This document shows, in pieces, positions 12,401 to 26,207 of a DNA stretch of 64,000 nt; within the stretch, counting starts at the first letter, position 1; the number at the start of each line of letters is the position of its first letter. The stretch comes from Paulownia fortunei (Eukaryota; Streptophyta; Magnoliopsida; Lamiales; Paulowniaceae): NCBI GenBank assembly GCA_019321725.1, contig JAGSPU010000055.1, positions 124,001 to 188,000 of the forward strand, given 5' to 3'. Under the pieces are notes generated by a model. That model ran no database searches. It was given only the letters and a program-made list of their open reading frames with translations, and was not told the origin of the DNA. A program made the translations under genes and the position numbers.

Positions 12401-15400
12401 TATTTAAATGAGACGATCCAATATAGTGAAGTAGACTGTTATCGAAAGTCAACTTCTTGGGAGTTGACTATTGTGGAGTTGAGATAAAAAAATATCACGG
12501 TTATCTAAGTAAAAAATATTCGATACTCAAATTAAAACTAAATAAAAAAATATACAATTAAAGAACAAAAATGAAATATAGGATATTTTATAATTATTTA
12601 GTACATACAACATTCTGGTATAGCATGTACATGGACCATTATAACATCCTAGGCATGTGAGCTTGGGTTATCCTTATTGAGTTTTTCAAACTTAAATTTT
12701 AGGTCTTTATTAAATTATGGTCCATCAATATTCATATATCATATATTAATAAATCAATAATGAAATAACAATGTACAAATATCAAATATCATTAATAGCT
12801 ACTATAAGAGTAAATAAATTCCCACAATTCTAATAAAATTCGAACTAATAACCTCAAAATTTTCGGAGCATCAATTTTATTATATTGAATGCAAAAATAT
12901 TAATATTTAATTAATTAGGAGTAAGCCTGCTCATTCTCTAAAATCTTGTTGGCCCTACTGTGAATTCTAGCCCAAAATAATTAGATAAAATAAAACATTG
13001 ATGTGATGCTCGAATAATTGCTGGATAGCAACTGCTTCGAACCATGCTGTGGACTGTGGTATGCAATTAATATATACTCACATAAATATTTAATTAAAGA
13101 TTACATGACCTTATTCCTCTAGCTAATCACATTTAAAAAAAAAAAAAAAAAAAAAAAAAGCACACTTGACCACAAGCAAGACAACGGAATAGCATAATGA
13201 ACATTCACATGCACCACTTTTTAGAAGTGAATTTGAGTGGCCATTGAATATTATTTTTTACTGTTATGTTTTGAGCTTTGTTTTAAATTAATTTCCCTCT
13301 ACATTGGTAGTGGGATGAACTATGGACCACTTAACACTAATTATGATTTCTCAACAAGAGAGAAGAAAAGTGGAGAGAGAGAGAGAGCGCACCTTTTTTG
13401 ACTTCTGCAAAGTCCCCCACATCCCCAAAAATTAAGGTGATTAGCTCTTAATTTGTTATTAATGATGATTAAGTGCAAATCAATTCTCTTGATATGAGTT
13501 AGACCACCGGCTCCCTGCCCTTTACACCTAACTTCAAAGAATTTATTGGATGTATTGGTGTTGTTGTTTCTTTAATTTTTCCTTTTCCTCCACCACATGA
13601 TTGTTATCCAAACCCCTATCATTGACCCTTGTCTTGTTGTTTGTTTCTACTTCATCTACTATTTTTTCCATTTAGAATAAATACTCAGTTAATACTAATA
13701 TTGATCTATTTTTTTTAAATATAATATTAAATAATTTTAGCTATTTTTTTAAATAATATTTATTAGTAATTAACAATGTAACTCTATGATTTTGAAATGT
13801 TAAAATATCGACATTATCAAATAAATTCAACTTGACTTTACACCATGCCAATTGGACATTCAAATGTAAATTGAAAGAATGCAATTTAACTTATTTTACA
13901 AACTATTATTACTACCATGTATCACTGTATAGTAGTTGTAAGCATCCATTATTCAGCTTAGGATATGAGTGTTCATCTAGTATTATTATATCGAACTTAA
14001 TTGAAATTTGGATATCTCAAAATATCTTAATATCGAATCGAATTAATCTATTTGTTTTAATAATTATATAATTTTTTTAGGTGTTTGTTTTTTTTTAAAA
14101 AATATAATTATAATTATATTTTTCAGTTTTTATGTTTTATTTTTGACAAGTAAGAAAAATAAAAAATTATAAAAAACAAATAAAAAATATATAAAATATA
14201 AAAATTATATTTCGATATTTGATACAATTGTATCAAAAGCAAAGTGTCTGTACATAAAATTTATGGGGTCTGATCATAAAGCATATATAAGCATCAACCA
14301 AAAATGCATCGAACTATATGGTAATTAGATTTTGCTTATGCTTTGATTCTTAATGTCATGTCTTGTCAAATTTGTATGCTTTTATGTTGCGCTCGGCAGA
14401 ATCTCTCTTTCCAGCCCCTACTCTAAAGATTTTAACCGTTTTTAAGGGCCAATTCATAGGATCAATGCTTTATTCCCAGTTCCCACTTAACAATTCCGAA
14501 CAGGGAGAATTGACACTTTTTCCTAGTTTTAACTTTAGTCGTAAAGACAGTAAATTAGTACTAGAAAATGGAATTCTTACACGTCGTGCTTTTTTTTTTA
14601 ATCTATTCTCTTTTTATTTTTCAAAGAAAGAAAAAATCACAAAATGTTAGATTAAACATGAAACCATTAATTTAAATTATAATTATATCATCTCATTTTA
14701 AACGTTACATAAATAATCGATGTTGAATTCTTATATGATAACGCTTTTGAAAATAGATACTGACATACTTTCTCTCTCCTTTTTTATTTTTCTTGAAAAA
14801 AACAATAAAAATATCGATAAAACGACACAATTTGTAACATCTACGGCTACTAGCTACTAGACTGCTAAACTTATCTTTTAACTATTTTATTTTTATTTTA
14901 ATTATATTGTTAAGATTATGGAGTAATTTCCAAATTCCCAATCATGTTTACTGAAAAATAATAATAATAATTTCCAAATTGTGTGACCCACCCACCTACT
15001 AAATTCTGCGTACATGTCTACACTAGGGATGATGTAAATGGCAGAAGAAAAGCCTAAATAATTTGAGGGGTCGGAAATTACTTTCCCTGTGGATATTTAT
15101 CTCTTTCCAGAAATAGAGTTTAACTTGCATGAAAACTACACTCTTCTTTAGGATATCACTTCGGGATACATTATCCATATCTTCTTCAATTGTTCCTTTT
15201 TCCGAACCCTCTCAAACTGTAATAAAAAAAAAAAAAAAAAACATTCAACAGAAAGTATTGGGCTTTCTATTTCAAATTACTAAGACAAGTACATCATTGG
15301 TAATTTTTCAAAATTACCTATTCTTTTTCAATTTTTGATTGATTTATTTAGTTTGAGTAGTACAATGAGAATGTTCTAGGTTAATTAGGAAGTAGCTATG

Positions 15401-15891
15401 GTGAAATACATAAAAGAGTTTTTTAAAAAATTCAGGCTCGGCAAAAAAAATTCAGAAAAATAAGAGTATAAAATTCAATGGCGTGACTGCGAAATAATAC
15501 TGATATTCCAACTCTTCTCTCTTCAGACTCCAACTTTAGCGAGAGACAATGGAATATGGATAATCGATTATTCAGACATGTTTACGCAATCGTGTCTAAT
15601 ACTCATGCCATGTATCCAGTCCCTTCAATTTCCAGGCTTGCCAAGTATGAAGTACCAACTATTTTGGTCAATAGTTTGTCCTCTACTTAAAACGTTTTAC
15701 TCAAAGAATTATATAATTATACTTATTTCATCATTACCTACTATCTTCTATAATACGTGGGAATCATTCATTCTGTGAATAATTAAAAATAAACAACTCA
15801 TAAAAAAAAGGAATGTTTTAAAGAAATGAAACGTTTGTGAAATCTCAAATTGTGATTAATAGATTTAGACTGTGTCACATAAACATTAATT

Positions 15892-16350
15892 TTTTTATTA
15901 TTAATTTTTTGAAAACATAATTCTTTGAATTCAATCCTAACGTTTTTTTTTTCAATAAAATCATCTCTCAGAACTCATTATCAATAATTTTTTTTCATCT
16001 CAAATCAATTTTTTTGATAAAATTGCCAAAATGATAATGAGTATTCAGCTCTTAAATCTTCAATTATTCTAAAATGTATTTGTTCTGAAAAAAATTAGTA
16101 TATTTTATAAAATACTTACAATTTTTATTACTATTTATTTTTTGAAGACATAATTCTTGGAATTGAATCCAAACATTTTTTTTCAATAAAATCATCTCTC
16201 AAAACTCATTATCAAGAAATTTTTTCCATCTCAAATCAATTTTTTTGATAAAATTGCCAAAATGATCATGAGTATTCAGCTCTTAAATCTTCAATTATTT
16301 TAAAATATATTTGTTCTGGAAAAAAATTACTACATTTTATAAGATACTTA
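15892..16350. repeat. Diverged tandem duplication, about 231 bp x 2
   Basis: The blocks CATCTCAAATCAATTTTTTT at 15996 and 16227, GAGTATTCAGCTCTTAAATC and AACTCATTATCAA recur in the same order with a period of about 231 bp. The copies differ by scattered substitutions and small length changes in T runs. No open frame is shared between copies. Confidence 0.88.
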
Positions 16351-16427
16351 TATGCAGAGACAAGGACAATGGTTTCGCCCTATCAACTCTATAAATTTTT
16401 TAAATAAATTAAAATTTTATATATAAC

Positions 16428-16490
16428 TTATTAAATTTTAAAAATTTATCCCTTTTAAAAAAATAAAAATATCTTATTATCTACTTTTTT
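16428..16490 (+). repeat. Dispersed repeat copy, matches 59281-59342 on the opposite strand
   Basis: TTATTAAATTTTAAAAATTT followed by ATCCCTTTT, an A-rich stretch and ATATCTT matches the reverse complement of 59281-59342 almost base for base over about 50 bp. The flanks (GGTTTCGCCCTA on the left near 16375, GCACCGTCCCTGC on the right near 16530) may be part of the same element. This suggests a transposable-element family, but the type cannot be told from this fragment. Confidence 0.5.
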
Positions 16491-18439
16491 AAAAATAAAT
16501 AAATCTCGCTCTCATTATATTTAATTTTAAGCACCGTCCCTGCTTACATGCACTCAGTATATTTATTTTCATCAAAGCAGTAAAAGTAATTACCGCAAAT
16601 AACTTTTGGGGGTAAAAAACTCTAGTATCCTGTACGCTTGCCAACGGAAAATGCTTTCTTAGCTGTATTTAAAAATTTATAAATGCAATTTTACCAGAAA
16701 CAATGCAAGACTTTCAAAGAATTAGCAGGACAAGTGTGAGATCCAAGTTTGTTCAGCATTCTTTAGCTTAAAAACAGCCAGGTTTTTTACTTTACACAGA
16801 TCCAAAATGGCCTGTCTAAAGCAACTCACATTGCGTGCCACCTCACGTTTCTAGATCCATGTCACATTTTGGTTGTATTTAGACTCAGTTTGTGAAAATA
16901 TTTTGTATTTTAATTCTGTTTTCAGAAAATATTTTGAATACAATTATTTACTTTCAACCATGATTTCAAAAATACTATTTTGATAAAACTGACAACGTTG
17001 TTTGTTCCACAAGTTGAAAAAAAAAAAAAAAAATGCCAAAGTATAATTCCACTAATTATGGTTCGAGAGAAGAGAAAAGAACATCAAGAAACTAGGATCC
17101 AATCAAGTGTCCACTAAATTTTGTCCTTCAATTCTTCATCTTTAAGCTCTAATTTGTCAGGTAATACACCACATACTTCCACCACAATCAACGCATGTAT
17201 CCTCAAAAAAACGTTTCAGGCAAGTACATTACACCACCTGGATAATCAATAATGTTGTCAGAAAATCATCGTGAAATCTTTAGATTCCTCCTCTAAATTA
17301 ATTTATCAATTCTTTAGGGAACCATTGGAAAATGACAGCCAATTCTCTCCCATCATATTTCCTGTAAATTCGTGAAATTTTGTAATTGCATTAGTAAGTT
17401 GAAGAATTTTTACAATTGAATTACACGATGATTAATACTAGATTTTGCGATTCCAATCTCATAAAAATTGGGCTGTTTAATGGTATATATTAGTTAATTT
17501 TTAGTTACTGTTAATTGATATGTGCAAAAACTAACACAAATCAAGAAATACAAAACTTAATTCTTTTTAAATTAATTAGATCCAATTATGTAAAAAAAGT
17601 TAATTGGCAAATACATGTCAAATTAGTTTAATTTAAGTTAATTTTTTTTGTTGATAATAATTTTGTCATATAGCTGCGTAAGAAGAATTAAATTTTCGCT
17701 TTATTGAAGTCAAGTATGCACAAATGTTAATCCTGATCCATCTATTTTCATATATAAGCAACTTCAAATCATACACACGGCATGAAAGGATTAACCTTGA
17801 CTGAATTAAATTTTAAGGACAAAACAAAACACACTATCAAATCAATTAATTATAATCAAATCCTGTCATTTTTTAACTTCCGAAATAAAAAAAGTCTCTG
17901 CTTTTTTTTTTTTTTTTTTTTTTAAGTCTGTGCTATTTACTCAAAAAGAAATGTAGAAATAGCAAAAAAATAATGGGAAATTTTGGAAGTATCGAGGCTT
18001 AACCTTCAAGTTGCAATTTCAATGTACAGCGAATTGTACTTTAGATGCCTACATATGTAAACGTCTAAGAAATTAGGACAGTGGAAACTGTCCCAATATG
18101 GGCAAATTAAATTAAGAAAACCAAAAGAAGGGGGCCGAGGTATAAGAAAAAGCGCCGGATTTATAGGAATAGTTTGAACATAGACTTTCTTACCATAGGC
18201 CTCCCCAAGTTTTAACTTGGACTAGAAGCCACACAATCTCCACAATTAAAAATTCATGACCGTGAAAAATTAGTAACATTGTAACTGTAATTTTTACATG
18301 AGAATGAAATTAACTGCAACTAGACATAACCAAAAAAAATTTACATTTACCCGTCTGATTATTTTTTTTACCCACGTCATTCCAACTTTGCCATACTTAT
18401 TCTGGACCTCCTACATATCTGCCCCTAACACTTAAAAAA

Positions 18440-18610
18440 GTCCAACCCACAGTAATTGAATCATATTGAACTTCAGTCGCAGAGTCCCACTGGCTACAAC
18501 TACATACCGAAATTTAGCAGCAGTTCCCATCAGAATTCGAACCTCCACCCTTACGTTGGAAGCAAATTCAAGTTGATAGTTTCACCGGTTGAGTTGTGAT
18601 TCGGGACTAC
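18440..18610 (-). mobile_element. Candidate tRNA-derived SINE (relic)
   Basis: On the minus strand a polymerase III A-box-like CTCAACCGGTGA near 18587-18600 is followed about 45 bp later by a B-box-like GGTTCGAATTC at 18533-18543 (consensus GGTTCGANTCC). The block is less AT-rich than its surroundings and ends in a short T/A-rich stretch. This is the layout of a plant SINE head. Target-site duplications were not found by eye, and other copies are not in the window, so the call is tentative. Confidence 0.4.
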
Positions 18611-19250
18611 CCGTCTGATTTTATTATTCTTAATTGATGTTTGACTGCAAAATAAATGAGTTTAAGATTGTGATTTATATTTCATATAGTAAAATAGTAG
18701 CATTAACGGACTTTATTCTTATGTGTCAATTTTCCAATGTTTCTTGTCGTGTTTTTACATTCTCACAATTATTGACATAATAACGGGTATATGTTGATTG
18801 CCTGATCACCTCAAATTCTTGTGATTTATACAAAAATTATGAAGATGAATGTCATCAATGCATATATAGTGGAAACTAATTGAATAATTAAAAAAAAAAC
18901 CCAAAAAATTCTAATGAATTGGCCTTATTTATCTCTCTCATGGTAAAATATTAATTTAAGAATAGAAAAGTCAAAAAAGGTTATAAGTAAATCATAAATA
19001 TTTTGCGGAAAATATTTACATTGTATATTTAAGAGTGATGATAATATTATATGATATAATATGAATTCTATTGTTAATGGAAGGTGGTATCATTTTATTA
19101 TTTAATGTGAAAATATTTAATTTAAGGAAGAATTTTCAGTATTTTGCTTATCCATACATCATTGGAATCTGTCTTTGGTCAAAAACCCAATCTGAAGTTT
19201 ACACACAGTATTCTTTGTCGGGTGCCAAAGTTTTCTTTGTTTCTCACTCA

Positions 19251-19268
19251 CTCTCTCTCTCTCTCTCT
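19251..19268 (+). repeat. (CT)9 microsatellite in the ABCB1 5' flank
   Basis: Nine CT units lie about 430 bp upstream of the ABCB1 start codon. CT/GA tracts are common in plant promoters and leaders. Whether it is transcribed is not visible here. Confidence 0.85.
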
Positions 19269-19698
19269 GTAGGCTTGCCTTATGGTGAGGCCCTCACCCT
19301 CCCATCATCTGTCAATTTTGTGTCACTTGTGCGTGTTTTTTACAGATGCAGCTAAAGCAACCACACCTGCTGTAAAAAAAAGTAAAGAAATAAATTATGA
19401 ATAAAGCAAGCAAGAAAAATAAATTAATCGAGCTTCACAAAGCAGATTGTTTCCAATCTAGTGAAAACAAAAGAGAGAGGCAGAGAAATGAGAGAAAACT
19501 AGTATGGACATTTGCAGCCGTTGAAGAAGAAAGAAATTAGAAAAAACTAATAAAACAAAGAGAGAAAAAAGAAATCTTTTTAATATATAAAAACTAAGAG
19601 AAATATAAAAAAGTGATTAAAAGATTACAGAGTGTGGAACGGTTGATTTTTTGCAGTTGTAATTGTACAGAAAAAATAAAAATAAAAATAAAAATAAA

Positions 19699-22600
19699 AT
19701 GACACAACAAGATTGTGAGGAGATAAAGACGATAGAGCAGTGGAGATGGTCTGAAATGCAAGGTCTTGAACTTCTTGTGTCAGCTCAAACAGAGAGCTCA
19801 GCTGACAACAACCCTCCTTCTATTAAAGCCCACAACCACATTAACAGCAACACTACACCATCAACTGCTGTTTCAACTGCACCCACCGCAGCAGATAGCA
19901 CTGCACAAGTCAAACAAGAAGAAGGGTCCTCCCAAGATTCTGTGGACAGAAGAGAAACAGCACCAGTGATGGAGGTTTCAACCTCTGAGGGAAGAAAGAT
20001 GGCGGTGGCGAACCTGAGAAGCCCGGTTCTTCGCCGTCTGTTGGGTTTGGTGAGCTGTTCCGGTTTGCAGATGGGCTGGACTATGTTCTGATGACAATTG
20101 GTACAGTTGGTGCGATTGTTCATGGCAGCTCATTGCCTTTGTTCCTTAGATTCTTTGCTGATCTTGTTAATTCTTTTGGCTCCAATGCAAACAATGTCGA
20201 TAAGATGACACAAGAAGTTTTGAAGGTAACTTACTGAATTATAGGCCAGAGTGATAATTTGTTTTCCTTAGAAAAGGAAAAGAACGGGAAAGTTTACGTT
20301 TCTTTCTTTGTCTTGACGGTTATTTGCAGTATGCATTTTACTTTCTTGTTGTGGGAGCTGCGATATGGGCATCTTCGTGGGCAGGTAAATTTGGGGGAAA
20401 AAGGACATAAAAATGTATTCTTTATCATTTTAGCATTGGTTCTGGAGACTTCTGTTCAAGTTTCTTGATTGATATAGGGATAATTTGATTGGCTGCAGAA
20501 ATATCGTGCTGGATGTGGACTGGAGAGAGGCAATCAACAAAGATGAGGATCAAGTATTTGGAGGCTGCTTTGAACCAAGATATTCAATACTTTGATACAG
20601 AGGTCCGGACTTCTGATGTAGTTTTTGCCATCAACACTGATGCGGTGATGGTCCAAGATGCCATTAGTGAAAAGGTGAAGGAGAAAAGAGGAAAAACCCA
20701 AGTGGAATTTTCTTGATTTTTCGTGTGTAATTGTGAAAAGTTGTGATTTGGTTTCTGATTAGGCCTTTTCTTTTTTTCTAATTCTTGACAGTTGGGAAAT
20801 TTCTTGCACTACATGGCAACATTTGTTTCTGGATTTGTGGTGGGTTTCACTGCAGTATGGCAACTAGCTTTGGTCACTCTTGCTGTAGTTCCACTCATAG
20901 CTGTGATTGGAGGCATCCACACGCCACATTAGCCAAGCTTTCCGGCAAGAGCCAAGAAGCTCTTTCACAAGCAGGAAATATTGCGGAACAGGTGAAAAAT
21001 ATGAATAGTTCTTGAAAATGATCTTAGCTTAACAAAAGAAGTGTTCTGTTTTTCCATGCGGTATATCTGAATTAATATCAAATTGCAGACAATAGCCCAA
21101 ATTCGAACAGTGTTGGCATTTGTGGGCGAGTCAAGAGCATTACAGTCTATTCTGCAGCTTTGAGAGTTGCCCAAAAGATTGGGTACAGGATTGGATTTGC
21201 CAAAGGAATGGGACTGGGAGCTACATATTTTACAGTTTTTTGCTGTTATGCCCTTCTGCTCTGGTATGGAGGATATTTGGTTAGGCACCATTTCACCAAT
21301 GGAGGTCTTGCAATAGCAACAATGTTTGCTGTCATGATTGGTGGGCTGTAAGTTATTAGTCCATTCTCATAACCTATTTGCAAAATTTGATCTTCAATTG
21401 ATATTTTTTTGACTTGATAAATCTCTTTAATGGATAGGGCTTTGGGGCAGTCTGCTCCAAGTATGGCTGCATTTGCTAAGGCAAGAATTGCAGCTGCTAA
21501 AATCTTCCGCATTATTGATCACAAACCAGGTGTCAGCAGAAACACTGAATCGGGTTTGGATTTAGAATCCATAACAGGACAATTGGAGCTCAAAAATGTG
21601 GACTTTTCCTACCCTTCAAGGCCAGAAACTCAAATACTCAACAATTTCTCTCTAACTGTTCCGGCCGGGAAGACAATAGCCTTGGTTGGAAGCAGCGGTT
21701 CGGGAAAAAGCACAGTGGTATCTCTCATTGAGAGATTTTATGATCCTGCTTCAGGTGATGACCCATACCATAATTTCATTACTAGTTTACTGAATCTTGT
21801 CATATTTTTCTTTATTATTATTTCAAGACTATGGTGGACAAGTTTATTACATGTCTGCCAGCTATGTAATTTTTCGGTTCTGAGTTTCTGTAGTCCTTGT
21901 GGCTCAGTGGAGATATGGTTTTTGCCAAAAAAAATAAAAATCTGTTACTGAATAGTTGCAACTTCACAGGACAAGTTCTGCTGGATGGGCATGACATAAA
22001 AACATTTAAGTTGAGATGGTTGAGGCAGCAAATTGGGCTGGTAAGCCAAGAACCTGCACTGTTTGCCACCACCATCAAAGAAAACATATTATTGGGTAGG
22101 CCTGATGCGAGTTTAATCGAAGTTGAAGAGGCTGCCAGAGTTGCTAATGCCCATTCATTCATTGTCAAGCTTCCAGATGGCTACGATACTCAGGTTAGCT
22201 GGTTTATTAACGGTGTACATGTTTGCATGACATGAATTTCAAGCAATTAAAGCTCAACATAACACTTCAATTATGATTGCAACTGATATATCAACTCATC
22301 AAGCAGGATTGGTCCACCGGTGCCTTCTAGATTGATTGGATAGAGATCTAACATTTTAGTTGCAAATTGAAACTTTGTTTTTGGGGACCCTCTATTGAGA
22401 AGTGAATCCTTCACTATTTTTAAGTTTAAAATCATAAACCACATATACTAGTGTCTTATGTCCATACGGACCACCAAACCCGATGCAGTTTGAAAGTTCC
22501 TCAACTTTGCTCGATACCATAGTCACGCTTTGCAATAATTAGCAGCTCTAATAGTTATTGTTATTGTGATTATGCATGTATTCACATGCTATTGAAAGAG

Positions 22601-25600
22601 CAAGACAATGCAATGACACTAGGCAACGGCATCGCCATTTATTATGCATGTACTGTGCTACAAAAAGAGGATGCTTGAAGCAGTGGGCATCCGGCCTCAC
22701 TTAGGTGTTTTCTGTCAAGATTTTAATTGCCTGGGAGTGGGAGGTGAATTTGGTCAATGGATCCCACACTGGGGGTTGGGGGATGTGGTCTTCTCGATAT
22801 TTTATTGCACCAGGGACTGAATGGGGTTATTTGGTCAACAAACCAACCTAACATTTTTTATGAAGTCAAAAGTGTGGAAATGTTTGGTCATGCATTTAAA
22901 TAAAAGGTAACATGGTTTCAGTCAACAATGCATGTGCAAGTGTTAGTCGGTTCCTATTCACTTTTGTTGAAACAAGAAATTTCTCAATCAGTGAGGATGG
23001 ATCCTAAGTGAAACCATAAGGGAAAAAAATAATAGTACAAGACTAGGGTATGTTGGGATTCCACCTCCAGATATATAATAGAGTAATGCTCATGAAAAAT
23101 AACCGCTCAGATTCATGGGCTCAGATAAGATATATGATTTTTTGAGTTATTTTTTAATTAAAGAAAACAGTTCACATATGGCCAATTTCAAGAATGTGAA
23201 TTTAATAATTCAAACAGTTTCAGAAAGCCTGATACAACAATAAGATTGTCATATTTGTTTCCTGGATTTTTGTTTGGAATATAAATTTAGTTAATGCAAA
23301 TTATGGACTAAAATCTGATTCAGGTGTATATATTTCATGCCTGAAGCGTTGGTTAGGGTGAAACATGGTCCTGGTAAACCTCTCAAATATATTGAAGTAA
23401 CAAATAAATTCATGCTTTGTTTACTTTAAACCAATGCTTTCTTTGTGATTCAATGGACACGTATTTCACTTGTTGGACAACTCGTTTGAATGCATCAATT
23501 AAATTATTAATTTGATAATGGCAGGTTGGGGAGAGGGGGTTGCAACTCTCAGGTGGGCAGAAGCAGAGAATAGCTATAGCAAGGGCAATGCTTAAGAACC
23601 CAGCCATCCTGCTCTTGGATGAAGCCACTAGTGCATTAGATTCTGAATCAGAAAAGCTAGTGCAAGAAGCACTAGACCGTTTCATGATTGGAAGGACTAC
23701 TCTAGTGATTGCCCATCGCCTCTCTACCATTCGAAAAGCTGACCTTGTGGCTGTATTGCAACAAGGTAGTGTATCTGAAATCGGGACACATGATGAGCTC
23801 ATCGCAAGAGGAGAAAATGGTGTCTATGCCAAGCTCATCAGAATGCAAGAAGCAGCTCATGAAGCTGCTCTCAACAATGCCAGAAAAAGTAGTGCAAGGT
23901 ATATTAAAATTATCCCCTCTTATGTTATTATCAGAAAACTTGAAATCCTGAATGTCAAATCTGAAAGAGTGACTGTATTCAAATTTAGTAAGCTGATGAC
24001 TTATATATTGATATGCTTATTCCTGTGCAGGCCTTCTAGTGCAAGGAATTCTGTGAGCTCACCAATAATTACCAGAAACTCATCTTATGGTCGATCACCT
24101 TACTCAAGAAGATTGTCTGACTTCTCCACCTCCGACTTCAGCCTCTCCTTGGATGCTGCATATCCTAATTATCGGCTTGAAAAGCTTGCATTTAAGGAGC
24201 AAGCAAGTTCGTTCTGGCGCCTTGCAAAAATGAATTCTCCAGAATGGGCTTATGCTTTGTTTGGTTCTATAGGCTCTGTTGTTTGTGGCTCTCTTAGTGC
24301 ATTCTTTGCATATGTGCTGAGTGCTGTTCTTAGTGTCTACTACAATCCAGATCATGCTTATATGATAAGGGAAATTGCAAAATACTGCTATCTATTAATT
24401 GGTGTGTCATCAGCTGCCCTTATTTTCAACACATTACAGCACTACTTCTGGGATACTGTCGGAGAGAACTTAACAAAACGTGTTAGAGAGAAAATGTTGG
24501 CGGCGGTGCTCAAAAATGAAATGGCATGGTTTGACCAGGAAGAGAATGAAAGCTCTAGAGTTTCAGCCAGGCTGGCTCTGGATGCAAATAATGTCAGGTC
24601 AGCAATTGGGGACAGGATTTCTGTTATAATGCAGAATTCTGCTCTTATGCTAGTTGCCTGCACTGCCGGATTCGTATTGCAATGGCGCCTTGCCCTTGTA
24701 CTCATTGCTGTCTTTCCTGTTGTTGTTGCAGCAACCGTCTTACAGGTTTGTGTTCTTGAGAAAACAAGCAGAAAGCAACTTTCACATCATTGTCACTAAA
24801 CTCTAGAAAAATTCTCAGATAACTTTCATTTTATAATAACCTTTTCTAGGTTACGATTAAAGTTTATGCATTAGCAACAGAAATACTCACTATTATCAAT
24901 TTAATTTTAACAGAAAATGTTCATGAGTGGATTCTCCGGTGACCTAGAAGCTGCACATGCCAAAGCCACACAGCTGGCAGGGGAAGCTGTGGCCAATGTA
25001 CGAACTGTTGCTGCCTTTAATTCAGAAGCCAAAATTGTTGGTCTTTTCACCTCCAGCCTTCAAACTCCCCTGCGCCGTTGCTTCTGGAAGGGACAGATAG
25101 CTGGAAGTGGTTATGGAATTGCGCAATTCTTGCTCTATGCGTCCTATGCACTCGGTCTATGGTATGCCTCTTGGCTTGTGAAGCATGGAATCTCTGACTT
25201 CTCAAAGACAATCCGTGTTTTCATGGTCCTCATGGTTTCTGCTAATGGTGCTGCTGAAACACTGACCCTTGCCCCTGACTTCATCAAGGGTGGTCGTGCA
25301 ATGCGCTCGGTGTTCGACCTGCTTGACCGTAAGACTGAAATTGAGCCTGATGATCCAGATGCCACTTCTGTCCCAGACCGGCTTCGTGGCGAAGTAGAAC
25401 TCAAGCATGTGGATTTCTCATATCCCGCTCGGCCCGACATTTCAATCTTTCGTGATCTAAATCTTCGTGCCCGAGCAGGGAAATCTCTTGCTCTTGTTGG
25501 ACCTAGTGGCTGTGGTAAGAGTTCAGTCATTGCACTTATACAGAGATTCTATGAACCATCATCTGGACGGGTTATGATTGATGGGAAGGATATCAGAAAA

Positions 25601-26207
25601 TACAATCTCAAGTCATTGAGACGTCACATGGCGGTGGTGCCACAAGAAGCCATGCCTCTTCGCCACAACAATCTATGAAAATATAGCTTATGGGCATGAA
25701 TCAGCCACCGAAGCAGAGATAATTGAGGCAGCAACCTTGGCAAATGCCCATAAATTCATTTCCTCATTGCCTGATGGATACAAAACATTTGCTGGGGAAA
25801 GAGGAGTGCAGTTGTCTGGAGGACAGAAGCAAAGGATCGCCATTGCTCGAGCTTTCTTGAGGAAACCAGAGATAATGTTGCTTGACGAAGCCACCAGTGC
25901 CCTTGATGCCGAGTCAGAAAGGTGTATACAAGAAGCTCTAGAACGCGCATGTGCAGGAAAGACAACAATTGTGGTTGCACATAGGCTGTCAACAATCAGA
26001 AATGCGCATGTTATTGCAGTGCTTGATGATGGAAAAGTAGCAGAACAAGGTTCCCATTCCCATCTGTTGAAAAACTATCCTGATGGCATATATGCACGCA
26101 TGATACAGTTACAAAGATTCACGCATGGGCAAGCTGTGAATATGGTGGCATCCGGTTCGAGTTCTTCTGCACGGCCTCGTGAAGATCAAGATCGAGAAGG
26201 CCAATGA
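19699..26207 (+). CDS. ABCB1: ABCB1 (PGP1/MDR1-type) auxin-transporting P-glycoprotein, 10 exons, four 1-bp indels
   Basis: Full-size B-type ABC transporter (TMD1-NBD1-TMD2-NBD2), about 1380 residues, at the plasma membrane. Known orthologues export auxin. Exons: 19699-20225, 20330-20384, 20499-20674, 20792-20991, 21089-21347, 21438-21754, 21970-22193, 23525-23898, 24031-24745, 24914-26207. ATG 19699 ([20 protein letters not shown]) is the first in-frame ATG. NBD1 has Walker A GSSGSGKS (about residue 491), [10 protein letters not shown], signature LSGGQKQ (594), Walker [13 protein letters not shown] and [11 protein letters not shown]2 repeats these: GPSGCGKS (1144), LSGGQKQ (1249), [13 protein letters not shown] Ser/Arg-rich linker ([20 protein letters not shown]) joins the halves, a regulatory phosphorylation region in the family. 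Missing bases near 19990, 20923 and 21148, and an extra G near 25649, break the frame. Allowing for them, the exons total 4143 nt, exactly 1381 codons, so error is likelier than decay. Confidence 0.96.
22194..23524 (+). other. ABCB1: ABCB1 intron 7, 1.3 kb
   Basis: The largest intron of the gene, splitting NBD1 between the D-loop-proximal region and the signature motif. It starts GTTAGC and ends GGCAG. I found no nested gene, and no transposon ends that I could support. Confidence 0.85.

Larger units (their letters stand above)
6583..19698. other. 13-kb intergenic region, no recognised gene
   Basis: Strongly AT-rich, with many homopolymer runs (A/T runs of more than 20 near 13135 and 17900) and small unrelated open frames lacking family resemblance. 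The right end (about 19200-19698) should hold the promoter and 5' leader of ABCB1. The left end holds the promoter of the minus-strand plastid-protein gene. A site II cluster, a 231-bp tandem duplication, a dispersed repeat and a SINE-like element are listed separately. I saw no tRNA gene and no intact transposon. Confidence 0.65.

Noticed and set aside
21430..25678. Separate ABC-transporter half genes suggested by broken reading frames
   Set aside because: All pieces are exons of one ABCB1 gene; the breaks are introns and single-base indels.
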